A stretch of 64,000 nucleotides of DNA from an uncultured Alistipes sp. (GCA_900541585.1 UQKD01000007.1:1-64000); one strand, 5' to 3'; shown: positions 35,127 through 43,511, numbered from the stretch's first letter. Notes: a model not told the origin generated them from the letters alone. A program made the numbers and translations.

Positions 35127-35741
35127 ATGAAAACGGTAATCATCAAAGAAGAGTGGCGTCCGATCAAAGGCTATGAAAGCTACTATGAAGTAAGTAATTT
35201 CGGTCAAATACGCTCAATAAATCGAACCATTCTAACCAAAAGTTGCTGCGGTTATGAATTCTATATTCGTAAAAAAGGTATAATCCTAAAACCCGCAAAT
35301 CATCCTTGCGGATATTTGGTAGTAGCACTATGCAAAAACGGCAAGTCTAAAAATTTCCTTATTCATAGATTAGTAGCAGAAGCCTTTATCCCAAACCCTA
35401 ATAATAAAGAAACGGTAAACCATAAAAATGAGATTAAGACAGATAATCGCGTCGAAAATCTTGAATGGGCAACTTTGAATGAAAATCTTCATTACGGGAC
35501 AGGTATTGTAAGGGGGCATGCCAATAGAGACAGGCAATGGCATCGCATACATCATGGAGGACTTAATCCTTATGCAAAACCAGTTAAACAATCTACATTA
35601 CAAGGCGACATAATCAAAGAATGGGCGTGTATCGCTGATGCCGTTCGGGAATTAAAAATCTCGTATAGTTCAATTTGTGCAGCAGCCAAAGGTAAACGCA
35701 AATCTGCCGGTGGGTTCAAATGGCAATACATCAATCAATAA
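35127..35741 (+). CDS. HNH homing endonuclease (NUMOD4-HNH-NUMOD1)
   Basis: 204 aa. NUMOD4 reads EEWRPIKGYESYYEVSNFGQIRSINR. The HNH part is LIHRLVAEAFIPNPNNKETVNHKNEIKTDNRVENLEWAT, and a NUMOD1-like DNA-binding tail (KPVKQSTLQGDIIKEWACIADAVRELKISYSSICAAAKGKRKSAGGFKW) follows. It is clearly more AT-rich than the genes on either side, as expected for a selfish endonuclease that moved in. It starts directly after an ATTCAACGCAA motif. Confidence 0.9.
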   Translation: MKTVIIKEEWRPIKGYESYYEVSNFGQIRSINRTILTKSCCGYEFYIRKKGIILKPANHPCGYLVVALCKNGKSKNFLIHRLVAEAFIPNPNNKETVNHKNEIKTDNRVENLEWATLNENLHYGTGIVRGHANRDRQWHRIHHGGLNPYAKPVKQSTLQGDIIKEWACIADAVRELKISYSSICAAAKGKRKSAGGFKWQYINQ

Positions 35742-35745
35742 GCAT

Positions 35746-37731
35746 ATGAGACAGATATTATTAAAAAAGATGTCCCTGATTAATTTCAAGGGGCTGCGCG
35801 ATCTGACGGTCGAGTTCGACCCTGCGCTCACGGAGATTTACGGGCGCAACGGCATCGGCAAAACTTCGATCTTCGACGGGTTCACATGGCTTCTGTTCGG
35901 CAAGAACAGCGAGGACAGAAAACAGTTCGGCATCAAGACCTACGACGAGGCCGGAAACATCATCCCGAAACTCCCGCACGAGGTATCGGCCGTCCTGCTG
36001 GTCGATGGCGAGACCGTAACCCTCTGCCGTCGATTCAACGAAAAATGGACGAAGAAACGCGGCTCGGCGGTCGAGGAGTTCGTCGGGCATGAGGAGGAAC
36101 GCCTCTACAACGACGTGCCCTGCTCGGTCAAGGAGTGGAACGATAAAATCGCCGCCATCTGTCCCGAACAGGTATTCAAATTCATCACCAATCCTCTCTA
36201 CTTCACGGCACAGTCGGTCGATACGCAGCGGTCGATGCTCTTCCGCATGGCCGGAGGCATTACCGATGAGGAGATAGCCGCCGGAAATGCCGATTTTGCG
36301 GCTCTCCTTGCCTCGCTGACGGGAAAGACGATGGAGGAATACAAGAAAGAGATTGCCGCGAAAAAACGCCGTCTGAAAGCCGAAATCGAGGCCATCCCCG
36401 AACGCATCGACGAACGCCGCCGCGATGTGCCGGAGGCGGAGGATTGGGCGGCCCTCGAAGAAGAACTCCGCCAAAAACAAGAGGCACTCGCAAAGGTCGA
36501 GGAACAGATTAACGACGCATCGAAAGCCTATGCCGCCGCGAATGAGGAACGGCTTGCAACGGTACGCAAAATCAGCGACCTGAAAAACGAACGGCTGGCC
36601 CTCGAACTCAAAATCAAGGACGAAGTACAGGCCCTCTACCGTTCCGACAAGGCCAAGCAGCGGGCCGCTGCCGAGGATTTGGAGCGGGCGAAGCGCGACA
36701 AAGCCGCCGCCGAGCGCGACCTCGCCAATGCCCGCCGAGAGGTAGAGGTATGCACCGATCGCCGCGCCGAACTTATCAAGCAATGGCAATCAATCAATGC
36801 CCGCAAGCTCGTATTCGATGAGAACGAGTTTATTTGCCCGACCTGCAAGCGTCGTTTCGAGATCGAAGAGATCGAGAGCCGCCAGCAGGAGATCACCGAG
36901 AACTTCAACCGCCGGAATGCCGCCGACCTCGAAGAGAACAACCGTCGCGGCAAGGAGAACAAACTCCGCATGGAGGATGTGAATCAATATATCGGGGAAA
37001 TCGAGGAAAAGATCGCCGAACAGGTATCTATCATCTCCGAAATCGAAATGAGCGGCATCCTCACGGCAAAACTCATCGAACCCGACGCCACCCCGACCAT
37101 CGCGGCCAACACCGAGTATATAGCACTCGGAGAGCAAATCGCAAAACTCGAAAAGGAAGTTTCGCAGCCCATAGCTGCCGCAGAGGATGATTTCTTGCGC
37201 GAGGGACGCGATTCGCTCGTCGCCGGAATCGACGCGCTCAAATCGCGGCTTATGAAACGCGAGCAGATCGAGAAGAATAACCGGCGCATCGCCGAACTCG
37301 AAAAATCCCTCCGGATACAGTCGGAAGAACTCGCGCAGTTGGAGGGTATCGAGTTCACGATGGCAGCTTTCTCGAAAGCCCGCACGGAGGCCATCGAAAG
37401 CAAGATCAACGGGCTGTTCGACTTCGTGAAGTTCCGCCTCTTTGAGACACAGATCAACGGAGGCGAGGTGGAAACGTGCGAGGCAATGGTAAACGGCGTA
37501 CCGTTCTCCGACGCCAATACCGCAGGGCAATTCAACGCAGGTATCGACATCATCAACGCGATATGCCGTTTCGAGGGCATTTCCGCCCCGATTTTCGCCG
37601 ATGGGTCGGAGAGCGTCAATACCCTGCATCCGACGCAATCGCAGGTTATCCGCCTGTTCGTATCGCTCGACGACAAACTCGTCATCAAACACAACGGGAA
37701 ACCGGCTCAACCGAAGAGCCTTTTCGACTAA
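35746..37731 (+). CDS. Rad50/SbcC-like AAA ATPase
   Basis: 661 aa from the ATG at 35746. Walker A is GRNGIGKTS near residue 33. Long coiled-coil arms (about residues 190-340 and 375-560) flank the hook motif CPTC near residue 364, as in Rad50/SbcC zinc hooks. The C-terminal head contains AGQFNAGIDIINAICRFEGISAPIFADGSESVN, the place of signature and Walker B, with an unusual FADGSESV in place of LDE. It is about half the size of bacterial SbcC. With RecT and an MBL-fold hydrolase downstream it likely serves phage recombination. Confidence 0.85.
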   Translation: MRQILLKKMSLINFKGLRDLTVEFDPALTEIYGRNGIGKTSIFDGFTWLLFGKNSEDRKQFGIKTYDEAGNIIPKLPHEVSAVLLVDGETVTLCRRFNEKWTKKRGSAVEEFVGHEEERLYNDVPCSVKEWNDKIAAICPEQVFKFITNPLYFTAQSVDTQRSMLFRMAGGITDEEIAAGNADFAALLASLTGKTMEEYKKEIAAKKRRLKAEIEAIPERIDERRRDVPEAEDWAALEEELRQKQEALAKVEEQINDASKAYAAANEERLATVRKISDLKNERLALELKIKDEVQALYRSDKAKQRAAAEDLERAKRDKAAAERDLANARREVEVCTDRRAELIKQWQSINARKLVFDENEFICPTCKRRFEIEEIESRQQEITENFNRRNAADLEENNRRGKENKLRMEDVNQYIGEIEEKIAEQVSIISEIEMSGILTAKLIEPDATPTIAANTEYIALGEQIAKLEKEVSQPIAAAEDDFLREGRDSLVAGIDALKSRLMKREQIEKNNRRIAELEKSLRIQSEELAQLEGIEFTMAAFSKARTEAIESKINGLFDFVKFRLFETQINGGEVETCEAMVNGVPFSDANTAGQFNAGIDIINAICRFEGISAPIFADGSESVNTLHPTQSQVIRLFVSLDDKLVIKHNGKPAQPKSLFD

Positions 37732-37760
37732 TAATCATTCACTTAAAATTCAACGCAATT

Positions 37761-38044
37761 ATGAAAACCGAAGAACAGAAAAGCGCATTCATCCTCCGCG
37801 TGGAGGAGATGGTAAAAGAGATCGAAACGCTGATGCCGGAGGGGGGGGCGATGAGAGGTCTTGCATCCTCCTCGTAAACGAGAAGCCGCAAGACAGCGAT
37901 ATGACGGCCCAATGTATAGCGATCATGGGAAGCGGCAAAAGGCTGATCGAAAGCATGGCCGCATTCATCGAACGGCCCAACATGGCAGAAGTCGTGTCTC
38001 TCGGTGCAAAACTCGCCGCTCTTAAAAAACTCGCAGAAAATTAA
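37761..38044 (+). pseudogene. Small phage gene split by a G8 run
   Basis: An ATTCAACGCAA motif (37748-37758) precedes the ATG at 37761. The frame reads MKTEEQKSAFILRVEEMVKEIETLMPEGG, then reaches a run of eight G (37841-37848) and stops at 37877. In the -1 frame the protein would continue as GDERSCILLVNEKPQDSDMT to the stop at 38044, giving about 94 aa in total. One more G, or a -1 slip, restores it. It is either a sequencing error, a switchable gene or programmed slippage. It precedes recT by 20 bases. Function unknown. Confidence 0.72.
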
Positions 38045-38064
38045 CATTCAAAATCAACTTTACA

Positions 38065-38979
38065 ATGAATCAAGCAATAGCAAAGCAGGATCGCCCCGTC
38101 GATCTGCTCAAAGCAACAATCAATGCTCCGTCGGTACAGGAGCAGTTCAAGAACGCCCTCGGCGAGCACAAAGATACGTTCGTCGCATCGCTCATCGACC
38201 TCTATACGGGCGACCGGTCGTTGCAGACCTGTAAGCCCTCGGTAGTCATCGCCGAAGCACTCCGCGCGGCGACCCTCCGCCTGCCTCTGAACAAGGCCCT
38301 CGGTTTCGCCTACATCGTGGTTTACAACAACTCGGTAAAACAGGCTGACGGCTCATGGGTCAAAGTCCCTACACCGACGTTCATCCCCGGCTACAAGGGC
38401 TATATCCAGCTCGCCATGCGAACGGGGCAGTACCGGACGATCAATGCCGATGTAGTCTATGAGGGCGAAGTCCGCAAGGTGAACAAGCTCACGGGAGAGA
38501 TCGCTTTCGACGGCGAAAAGACCTCCGACAAGATCATCGGCTATTTCTGCTATTTCGAGCTGCTCAACGGCTTTTCCAAGACGCTCTATGTAACCGTCGA
38601 GGATATGGCCGCCTACGCCAAGCGGTATTCTCCATCCGTGAAGAAAGAGACGACCGTCGCGCAGCTCATCGCCAAAGCCAACGACGGCATCATCGGCAAG
38701 AAAGTCGGATGGGAGGGCAACTTTAACGACATGGCTCTGAAAACGGTGATCCGCCGCCTGCTGTCGAAATACGGGTATCTCTCCGTCGAGATGCAGAACG
38801 CGATGGCTCACGATGTCGAGGATGACGCCATGTCGAACCGCAACGACACGCTCGATAATGCCGCAGCGCAGGCAGTCGATCTCTCGGCAGCGGAATACGA
38901 GGAGGTCGATACGACGACCGGAGAGGTCAAGACGGCTGAATCGGAGCAGTCCGCACCCGCTCCTGCACCTGAATACTGA
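38065..38979 (+). CDS. recT: RecT-family single-strand annealing protein
   Basis: 304 aa. The RecT core is SVQEQFKNALGEHKDTFVASLIDLY at the N-terminus, LRAATLRLPLNKALGFAYIVVYNN, PTFIPGYKGYIQLAMRTGQYRTINADVVYEGE and NDMALKTVIRRLLSKYGYLS. The last 40 residues form an acidic tail (SAPAPAPEY at the end). It pairs complementary strands, normally after a 5'-3' exonuclease. The MBL-fold hydrolase directly downstream or the SbcC-like ATPase upstream may supply the nuclease part. Confidence 0.93.
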   Translation: MNQAIAKQDRPVDLLKATINAPSVQEQFKNALGEHKDTFVASLIDLYTGDRSLQTCKPSVVIAEALRAATLRLPLNKALGFAYIVVYNNSVKQADGSWVKVPTPTFIPGYKGYIQLAMRTGQYRTINADVVYEGEVRKVNKLTGEIAFDGEKTSDKIIGYFCYFELLNGFSKTLYVTVEDMAAYAKRYSPSVKKETTVAQLIAKANDGIIGKKVGWEGNFNDMALKTVIRRLLSKYGYLSVEMQNAMAHDVEDDAMSNRNDTLDNAAAQAVDLSAAEYEEVDTTTGEVKTAESEQSAPAPAPEY

Positions 38980-38996
38980 TCTGACGGCACGAGAGT

Positions 38997-39734
38997 ATGA
39001 TCTTGAAATGTTTGGGGAGTTCATCACGGGGCAACTGCTACATCCTCGAAGCGGCCGATGAAACTTTGATCGTCGAGGCGGGGATTCCCATGCGCGACAT
39101 CAAAAAGGGCCTCGGCTGGCAACTCGGCAAAGTGGTAGGATGCCTCGTATCTCACCAACACGAAGATCATGCAAGGTCGTTGAGCGACTTTCTCGCCTGT
39201 GGCATTCGTGTACTGGCCCTCGCCGATGTATTCGACACTGCCAATCCAAGAAATCGCGTATTCTGCAAGATAATCGAACCGATGCACGGCTACAAAGTGG
39301 GAGGCTTCAAGGTCTTCGTACTGCCAGTCGTCCACGATGTGCCGTGCGTCGGGTTCGTCATCGAGCATCAGGAAATGGGGCGCCTGCTCTTTATCACCGA
39401 TACGATGATGTTCGAGTACCGGCTGCCGAACCTGAATCACATCATGATCGAGGCGAACTACTCCGATGCAATCTTGCAGCGCAATATCGACAGCGGGCGG
39501 ATGCCTCCCGCCATGCGGGGACGGCTGCTGGGTTCGCACATGGAATTGCAGACGACGAAAGAGATTTTGCGGACGACCGACCTATCGGCGGCAAATGAGG
39601 TGATTTTACTGCATCTCTCCGACGGCAACAGTAATGCCAAAGGGTTTGCCGAAGAAGTGCGGCAGATCGCAGGAAAACCGGCTTATATCGCCCGTGCAGG
39701 ATTGGAGGTCAATCTCGATAAAATGCCCTACTGA
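38997..39734 (+). CDS. MBL-fold metallo-hydrolase
   Basis: 245 aa. It begins LKCLGSSSRGNCYILEAADETLIVEAG. The metal-binding HxHxDH motif is HQHEDHARSL near residue 53, with further His/Asp residues in VVHDVPCVGF, LLFITDTMMFEY and LLHLSDGNS. It is a relative of the YycJ/WalJ-type hydrolases and of phage MBL exonucleases. Its position beside recT suggests DNA-end processing, but phosphodiesterase activity of another kind is possible. Confidence 0.83.
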   Translation: MILKCLGSSSRGNCYILEAADETLIVEAGIPMRDIKKGLGWQLGKVVGCLVSHQHEDHARSLSDFLACGIRVLALADVFDTANPRNRVFCKIIEPMHGYKVGGFKVFVLPVVHDVPCVGFVIEHQEMGRLLFITDTMMFEYRLPNLNHIMIEANYSDAILQRNIDSGRMPPAMRGRLLGSHMELQTTKEILRTTDLSAANEVILLHLSDGNSNAKGFAEEVRQIAGKPAYIARAGLEVNLDKMPY

Positions 39735-39735
39735 T

Positions 39736-39966
39736 ATGCGACCCGTGCCGAACGATATAGTTTCAACGCTGATCCGCTGTCTGCCGCAGATACTCGAAAA
39801 CGTGCAGATAGACAGCGGGAATACGCGGCTTATTAACGCCGTAAGATTGACAAAAAGGATTATTCCACGATTAAAGAAGATTGAACGCGATGTTGATAGT
39901 AAAGCAAGACAAGACCCGCAAGGAGGAAGAGGGACAGATATTCGTCGAACTCACGGACTACCGTGA
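39736..39966 (+). CDS. Small hypothetical phage protein
   Basis: 76 aa. The ATG follows the upstream stop by one base (TGATATG). The N-terminal 50 residues are helical (VSTLIRCLPQILENVQIDSGNTRLINAVRLTKRIIPRLKKIERD). The C-terminal 25 residues overlap the start of the next gene by 77 bases and look less natural, so the functional part may be the helical portion. No family recognised. Confidence 0.5.
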   Translation: MRPVPNDIVSTLIRCLPQILENVQIDSGNTRLINAVRLTKRIIPRLKKIERDVDSKARQDPQGGRGTDIRRTHGLP

Positions 39967-40702
39967 TATTACGAATATCGCGGACTGCAACCGCCTTGGC
40001 TATTGGTGCGACAAAGCGCATCTGTCGCACTTCATCATGGAATGCGCAAAATGTTTTACGCAAGACGAATTAAAAAATATATTGAAAATGAACGGAAACA
40101 ACATTTACATCGAGAAAAACAATCTGCTCGATGCCTACAAGAACGGCAATGCCGACAACAAGAAGATGCTCGAAAATCTCTTCGGCAAGGAGATGTTCCG
40201 CCCGAAAAACATCATGGAGCGGGTAAAAACGTATGAAGATGCCTGCGAGGTTCTCGGTATCTCTCCGGTACTGAATAGCCCGAATCTTTGCATCTGCGAG
40301 AAACACGAAAGTACGGGCGAAATGCACGAACACTTCTCATTCCGTCAGGCTATCGACAAACATGCTCTTGCCTATCTCAAACTCTGCGTAATTACCGCAG
40401 CTCTCAACGAGGGATGGACGCCGCAGTTCACCAAAGACGAATACCGCTACTATCCGTGGTTTTGGCTCTATACCAAGGAGGAGATCGCCAAGATGAACAA
40501 GGAGGAGCGCAAGAAAGTTGTCCTGTTCGGCGGTAATGCGCGTAACGGCGCGTTTGCCGGATTTGCGTCTGCGGTTACGCATTACTCGCCCTCGACTACG
40601 AATGCGTCTGTCGGGTCTCGCCTTTGCTTCAAATCGTCCGCGCTGGCGAAATACGCCGGAGAACAATTCGCTGAAATCTACTTTGCTTTCATGGGGAAAT
40701 AG
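39890..40702 (+). CDS. Conserved phage protein of unknown function
   Basis: 270 aa from the ATG at 39890; TTGAACGCG just before it resembles the ATTCAACGCAA leader. The C-terminal region GWTPQFTKDEYRYYPWFWLYTKEEI and FAGFASAVTHYSPSTTNASVGSRLCFKSSALAKYAGEQFAEIY is of a type often seen in Bacteroidales phages near replication genes. A later start at 40088 is possible, which would leave the N-terminal 66 residues as a separate unit. No enzymatic motif seen. Confidence 0.75.
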   Translation: MLIVKQDKTRKEEEGQIFVELTDYRDITNIADCNRLGYWCDKAHLSHFIMECAKCFTQDELKNILKMNGNNIYIEKNNLLDAYKNGNADNKKMLENLFGKEMFRPKNIMERVKTYEDACEVLGISPVLNSPNLCICEKHESTGEMHEHFSFRQAIDKHALAYLKLCVITAALNEGWTPQFTKDEYRYYPWFWLYTKEEIAKMNKEERKKVVLFGGNARNGAFAGFASAVTHYSPSTTNASVGSRLCFKSSALAKYAGEQFAEIYFAFMGK

Positions 40703-41458
40703 ATGATGGGAGGATGGATAAAAATATATCAAACCATTCGGGAGCATTGGATTTGGGAACGGCCCCGCTATTTGAAGTGGTGGCTCGACCTGCTGATGCT
40801 CGCCGAATGGAAAGATAGCAAACGCCTTGTGAAGTCAGTCCTCGTCACCATCAAACGGGGACAACTGATCGCATCCGTCCACTACCTCCAAGAGAGGTGG
40901 GTGTATAAGGATGACGATGGCGTGAAACGTAGGCCATCCGAGCATACCATCCTCAAATTTCTATCTCTACTCGAAGCAGATCAGATGATAAGCCGATCAA
41001 AACACCCCGTTACCCGTGCAACGATAATTGCGATAGTTAATTATGATGATTACCAGCAGAATAACGCGACGGGGTGCAACGGAGCGAGCAACGACCCCTG
41101 CAACGACGGGTGCAACGACCCCTGCACAGAAGATAAGAATAATAAGAATATAAAAGACAATAGAGAGGGGAAAAGTGGAAAAAGCGAAAAACGCTTTTCC
41201 CCGCCCTCTATTGAGGAGGTTGATTCTTATATCAGGGAAAAGGGGTACACGGTGGATGCCGAGCGATTCGTGAACTTCTACGAGAGCAAGGGATGGTATG
41301 TCGGCAAGAACAAGATGAAAAACTGGCACGCGGCGGTGGCAACGTGGCAAAAAGAAGACAACAAACGCAATGGGATCAATCAACAAAGAGCATGTGATAA
41401 ACGTCGAGGGACTGAGGCGACAGCTACTCGCCCGGAAGACTACGAGGGGAAATTTTAA
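40703..41458 (+). CDS. Phage replication protein with origin inside the gene
   Basis: 251 aa. The N-terminal winged-helix half (WIKIYQTIREHWIWERPRYLKWWLDLLMLAEW, KRGQLIASVHYLQERW) is common in phage replication initiators. A low-complexity linker of Asn, Cys, Gly and Asp follows (residues about 113-145), produced by the iteron repeats in the DNA. The C-terminal part FSPPSIEEVDSYIREKGYTVDAERFVNFYESKGW is the usual DnaC-proximal domain. It overlaps the helicase-loader gene by 89 bases. This is the arrangement of lambda O, with the origin inside the initiator gene. Confidence 0.78.
   Translation: MMGGWIKIYQTIREHWIWERPRYLKWWLDLLMLAEWKDSKRLVKSVLVTIKRGQLIASVHYLQERWVYKDDDGVKRRPSEHTILKFLSLLEADQMISRSKHPVTRATIIAIVNYDDYQQNNATGCNGASNDPCNDGCNDPCTEDKNNKNIKDNREGKSGKSEKRFSPPSIEEVDSYIREKGYTVDAERFVNFYESKGWYVGKNKMKNWHAAVATWQKEDNKRNGINQQRACDKRRGTEATATRPEDYEGKF
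41017..41118 (+). repeat. Iteron cluster, likely phage replication origin
   Basis: Copies of TGCAACGA or close variants occur at 41017-41024, 41075-41082 (TGCAACGG), 41088-41094 (GCAACGA), 41099-41106 and 41111-41118, the last two 12 bases apart. They lie inside the replication-protein gene. An AT-rich, A-rich stretch follows at 41125-41170, suitable for melting. Confidence 0.65.
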
Positions 41459-42041
41459 GTGGTCGGTGAGCTTGAAGCAGGCAACGGACATTCTGCTGGC
41501 AGCATATCAGGCGGAGGTCGAATATCGCCACCGCAGATTCATCGAGGACAAGGCGACCAAAACCAATATCGAACGGCTGGCCGCATTTCTAATCCGCGAC
41601 GATGCCAAGTTCGGGGTAATGCTCTGCGGCGTACCCGGCAATGGCAAAACGACCCTCCTGTATGCCTTTCAGTCGGCGGTGAATTGGCTCAACGATATAG
41701 GGCATTTCGAGGGCAAGCGGGCCGGCATTCGGATCGTCGATGCAAAGGAGGTAGCCATGTTCGCAAAGGATTTCGAGGCATTCCGCAACCTACGCAATAT
41801 GCCGATGATCGCCATCGAGGACATGGGGCGCGAACCGATAGAGGTTCTCGACTACGGGAACGTCCTCAATCCGGTTGTCGATATGCTCGAATACCGCTAC
41901 AATTTGCAGCTCTTCACGTTCATCACGACCAATCTCACGAAATCGCAAATCCGCGAGAAGTACGGCAATCGCATCGCAGACCGATTCAACGAAATGCTCG
42001 AAGTCATCATTTTCAAGAATGAGACCTATCGGGATAAATAA
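41370..42041 (+). CDS. DnaC-type helicase loader ATPase
   Basis: 223 aa. Walker A is GVPGNGKTT near residue 88; Walker B is MIAIEDMG near 148; sensor I reads FTFITTNLT; an Arg finger lies in EKYGNRIADRFNEMLEVI. This is the DnaC/IstB AAA+ arrangement. It starts within the replication-protein gene (89-base overlap), so the initiator and loader are coupled. It would load the host replicative helicase at the iterons. Confidence 0.88.
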   Translation: MGSINKEHVINVEGLRRQLLARKTTRGNFKWSVSLKQATDILLAAYQAEVEYRHRRFIEDKATKTNIERLAAFLIRDDAKFGVMLCGVPGNGKTTLLYAFQSAVNWLNDIGHFEGKRAGIRIVDAKEVAMFAKDFEAFRNLRNMPMIAIEDMGREPIEVLDYGNVLNPVVDMLEYRYNLQLFTFITTNLTKSQIREKYGNRIADRFNEMLEVIIFKNETYRDK

Positions 42042-42151
42042 AATTAAGGCGATTTACCGCAAGTTTCAGGCAACAGCGATAAGATGGCCGGATAATCCGA
42101 AATAATGCGGCAAATCGCAGAAAACAGCGCAAAAACACAAAATTCAACGCA

Positions 42152-42502
42152 ATGGGGACAGAAGTAAAATTAAAACCGGAGGCAATCGAGCGACGCATCG
42201 CCGAATTGGAGGGCAAGATGCCCGACATCCAAGCCTCCAAAGAGGGAGCCGAAGCGCGGGCGACAATCCGCAGGCTGAAAGCACGGCTCAAAACCTATCC
42301 GCAAGAACCGAAAAAGCGGATTTACAAAGTCAAGGCCCGGTTCATCTTCGACGGCGTTTTCGAGATTCGCGCCCACACCCGCAAGGAGGCCGTGCAGATG
42401 GCAAGAATCGGATGCGGGATGAACATCGGAGAAATCCACACCTGCTACGGAACTGACGTAGATTGGGAATTTGATTGCAAACCGGATAAAATCGTGAAAT
42501 AA
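42152..42502 (+). CDS. Hypothetical phage protein
   Basis: 116 aa. The N-terminal half is a charged helix (IERRIAELEGKMPDIQASKEGAEARATIRRLKARL) and the C-terminal half is beta-rich (YKVKARFIFDGVFEIRAHTRKEAVQMARIGCGMNIGEIHTCYG). The ATG directly abuts an ATTCAACGCAA motif (42142-42152). Not recognised. The 110 bases before it (42042-42151) hold no supported gene. Confidence 0.65.
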   Translation: MGTEVKLKPEAIERRIAELEGKMPDIQASKEGAEARATIRRLKARLKTYPQEPKKRIYKVKARFIFDGVFEIRAHTRKEAVQMARIGCGMNIGEIHTCYGTDVDWEFDCKPDKIVK

Positions 42503-42521
42503 CCACATTTAACGCAACAAG

Positions 42522-42857
42522 ATGAGAGAAGTTAAATTCAGAGGGAAAAGCCTGAATACCGGAATGTGGGTATATGGCGATTTGCAGCATAAAGGCAAAA
42601 GAGCATTTGTCGAATACGAGGTTGATCCCGCTACCGTCGGGCAACACACCGGATTCACGGACAAGAACGCGAGAGAGGTCTATGAGGGTGATGTCCTTAC
42701 CGACAAATTTGAAAGCATCGGAGTTGTCGAATGGCAAAACGGATGTTTCGTCGTGAACTTCGGGGATGTTGATGTTTTTCAAATCTCCGACTGCTTTGAT
42801 GATTCATATCAGATGTGGGTCATCGGGAATATTTATGACAATCCTGAATTAAAGTAA
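42522..42857 (+). CDS. YopX-family phage protein
   Basis: 111 aa. REVKFRGKSLNTGMWVYGDL at the start, GQHTGFTDKNAREVYEGDVLTD in the middle and MWVIGNIYDNPEL at the end are the YopX family hallmarks. The family is common in phages and of unknown function. An ATTTAACGCAA variant of the leader motif (42507-42517) precedes the ATG. Confidence 0.88.
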   Translation: MREVKFRGKSLNTGMWVYGDLQHKGKRAFVEYEVDPATVGQHTGFTDKNAREVYEGDVLTDKFESIGVVEWQNGCFVVNFGDVDVFQISDCFDDSYQMWVIGNIYDNPELK

Positions 42858-42877
42858 GATTATCAATCAACGCAACT

Positions 42878-43126
42878 ATGAACAAGAATAAGATCAATAT
42901 CGAAATCACCGCTGACGGATGGAAAACCGATGTAACGATCAACGGCAAAACCTACTCTGAACGGCATATCGGACATTATGGCAGCTCGGAGTGCGTCGAG
43001 GGGAACTTTGAAGAAGAAGATGAAATCCCCGAATCAATCTACGATGCGCTCAACGACTTTTTCTGCTTCGGCTGCCAACAGGCATTGGCGCAGTTTGAAA
43101 TTGAAGAGGGAATCGAGGAGGAATAG
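42878..43126 (+). CDS. Hypothetical phage protein
   Basis: 82 aa, strongly acidic. It has a beta-strand N-terminus (INIEITADGWKTDVTINGKTYSERHIG) and a C-terminal helix (ALNDFFCFGCQQALAQFEIEEG). AATCAACGCAA (42865-42875) precedes the ATG. It could be a small DNA mimic, but I have no evidence for that beyond its charge. Confidence 0.6.
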   Translation: MNKNKINIEITADGWKTDVTINGKTYSERHIGHYGSSECVEGNFEEEDEIPESIYDALNDFFCFGCQQALAQFEIEEGIEEE

Positions 43127-43128
43127 TC

Positions 43129-43389
43129 ATGGAGATCAAACCAAAATTTCAGTTCGTCGAGGGTAGTTTCGATACCCAACGGGTAAAACTACTCTGCATA
43201 CCGAATGATAATCACGGACGGGTCGATCTCTGCATCAAAGACCCTGACTGCGGCTGGAATATCCCTATCGGTCAAATAAAGCTATTCAGCCGCGATTTGT
43301 ACCGCGACTTCAAAGAGACATTACCCGACGCTACAAAACTCGGTGAAGAGATCGCGCGTCGATGGAATGAATGCGAAACCAAAAGATAA
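43129..43389 (+). CDS. Hypothetical phage protein
   Basis: 86 aa, starting 2 bases after the previous stop. It contains VKLLCIPNDNHGRVDLCIKDPDCGWNIPIGQIKLF and a C-terminal helix. I recognise no domain. Same direction and tight spacing as the flanking genes. Confidence 0.55.
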   Translation: MEIKPKFQFVEGSFDTQRVKLLCIPNDNHGRVDLCIKDPDCGWNIPIGQIKLFSRDLYRDFKETLPDATKLGEEIARRWNECETKR

Positions 43390-43395
43390 GGCGAT

Positions 43396-43507
43396 ATGAA
43401 ACTGCTATACATCGACTTATTCTGCGGAGCTGGCGCGGGTTCTCTGCGAGGCCCTTTGTGCCCGACTGATTGAGAGCGATCTGCGCCCGATACAAATAGC
43501 AGCATAA
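43396..43507 (+). pseudogene. Relic of a DNA (cytosine-5) methyltransferase gene
   Basis: The ATG at 43396 opens a frame starting MKLLYIDLFCGAGAGS, the exact start and SAM-binding motif I (FCGAGAGS) of phage cytosine-5 methyltransferases. After 25 codons it stops at 43471-43473. In another frame, EALCARLIESDLRPIQIAA ends at 43505-43507 and resembles a natural C-terminus. So nearly the whole middle appears deleted and the ends joined out of frame. It cannot make an active enzyme. Confidence 0.7.
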
Positions 43508-43511
43508 TACT

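Noticed and set aside
37551..37562. Another TTCAACGCA match inside the Rad50-like gene
   Set aside because: It lies within a coding segment and is not followed by a start codon; it is taken as chance.
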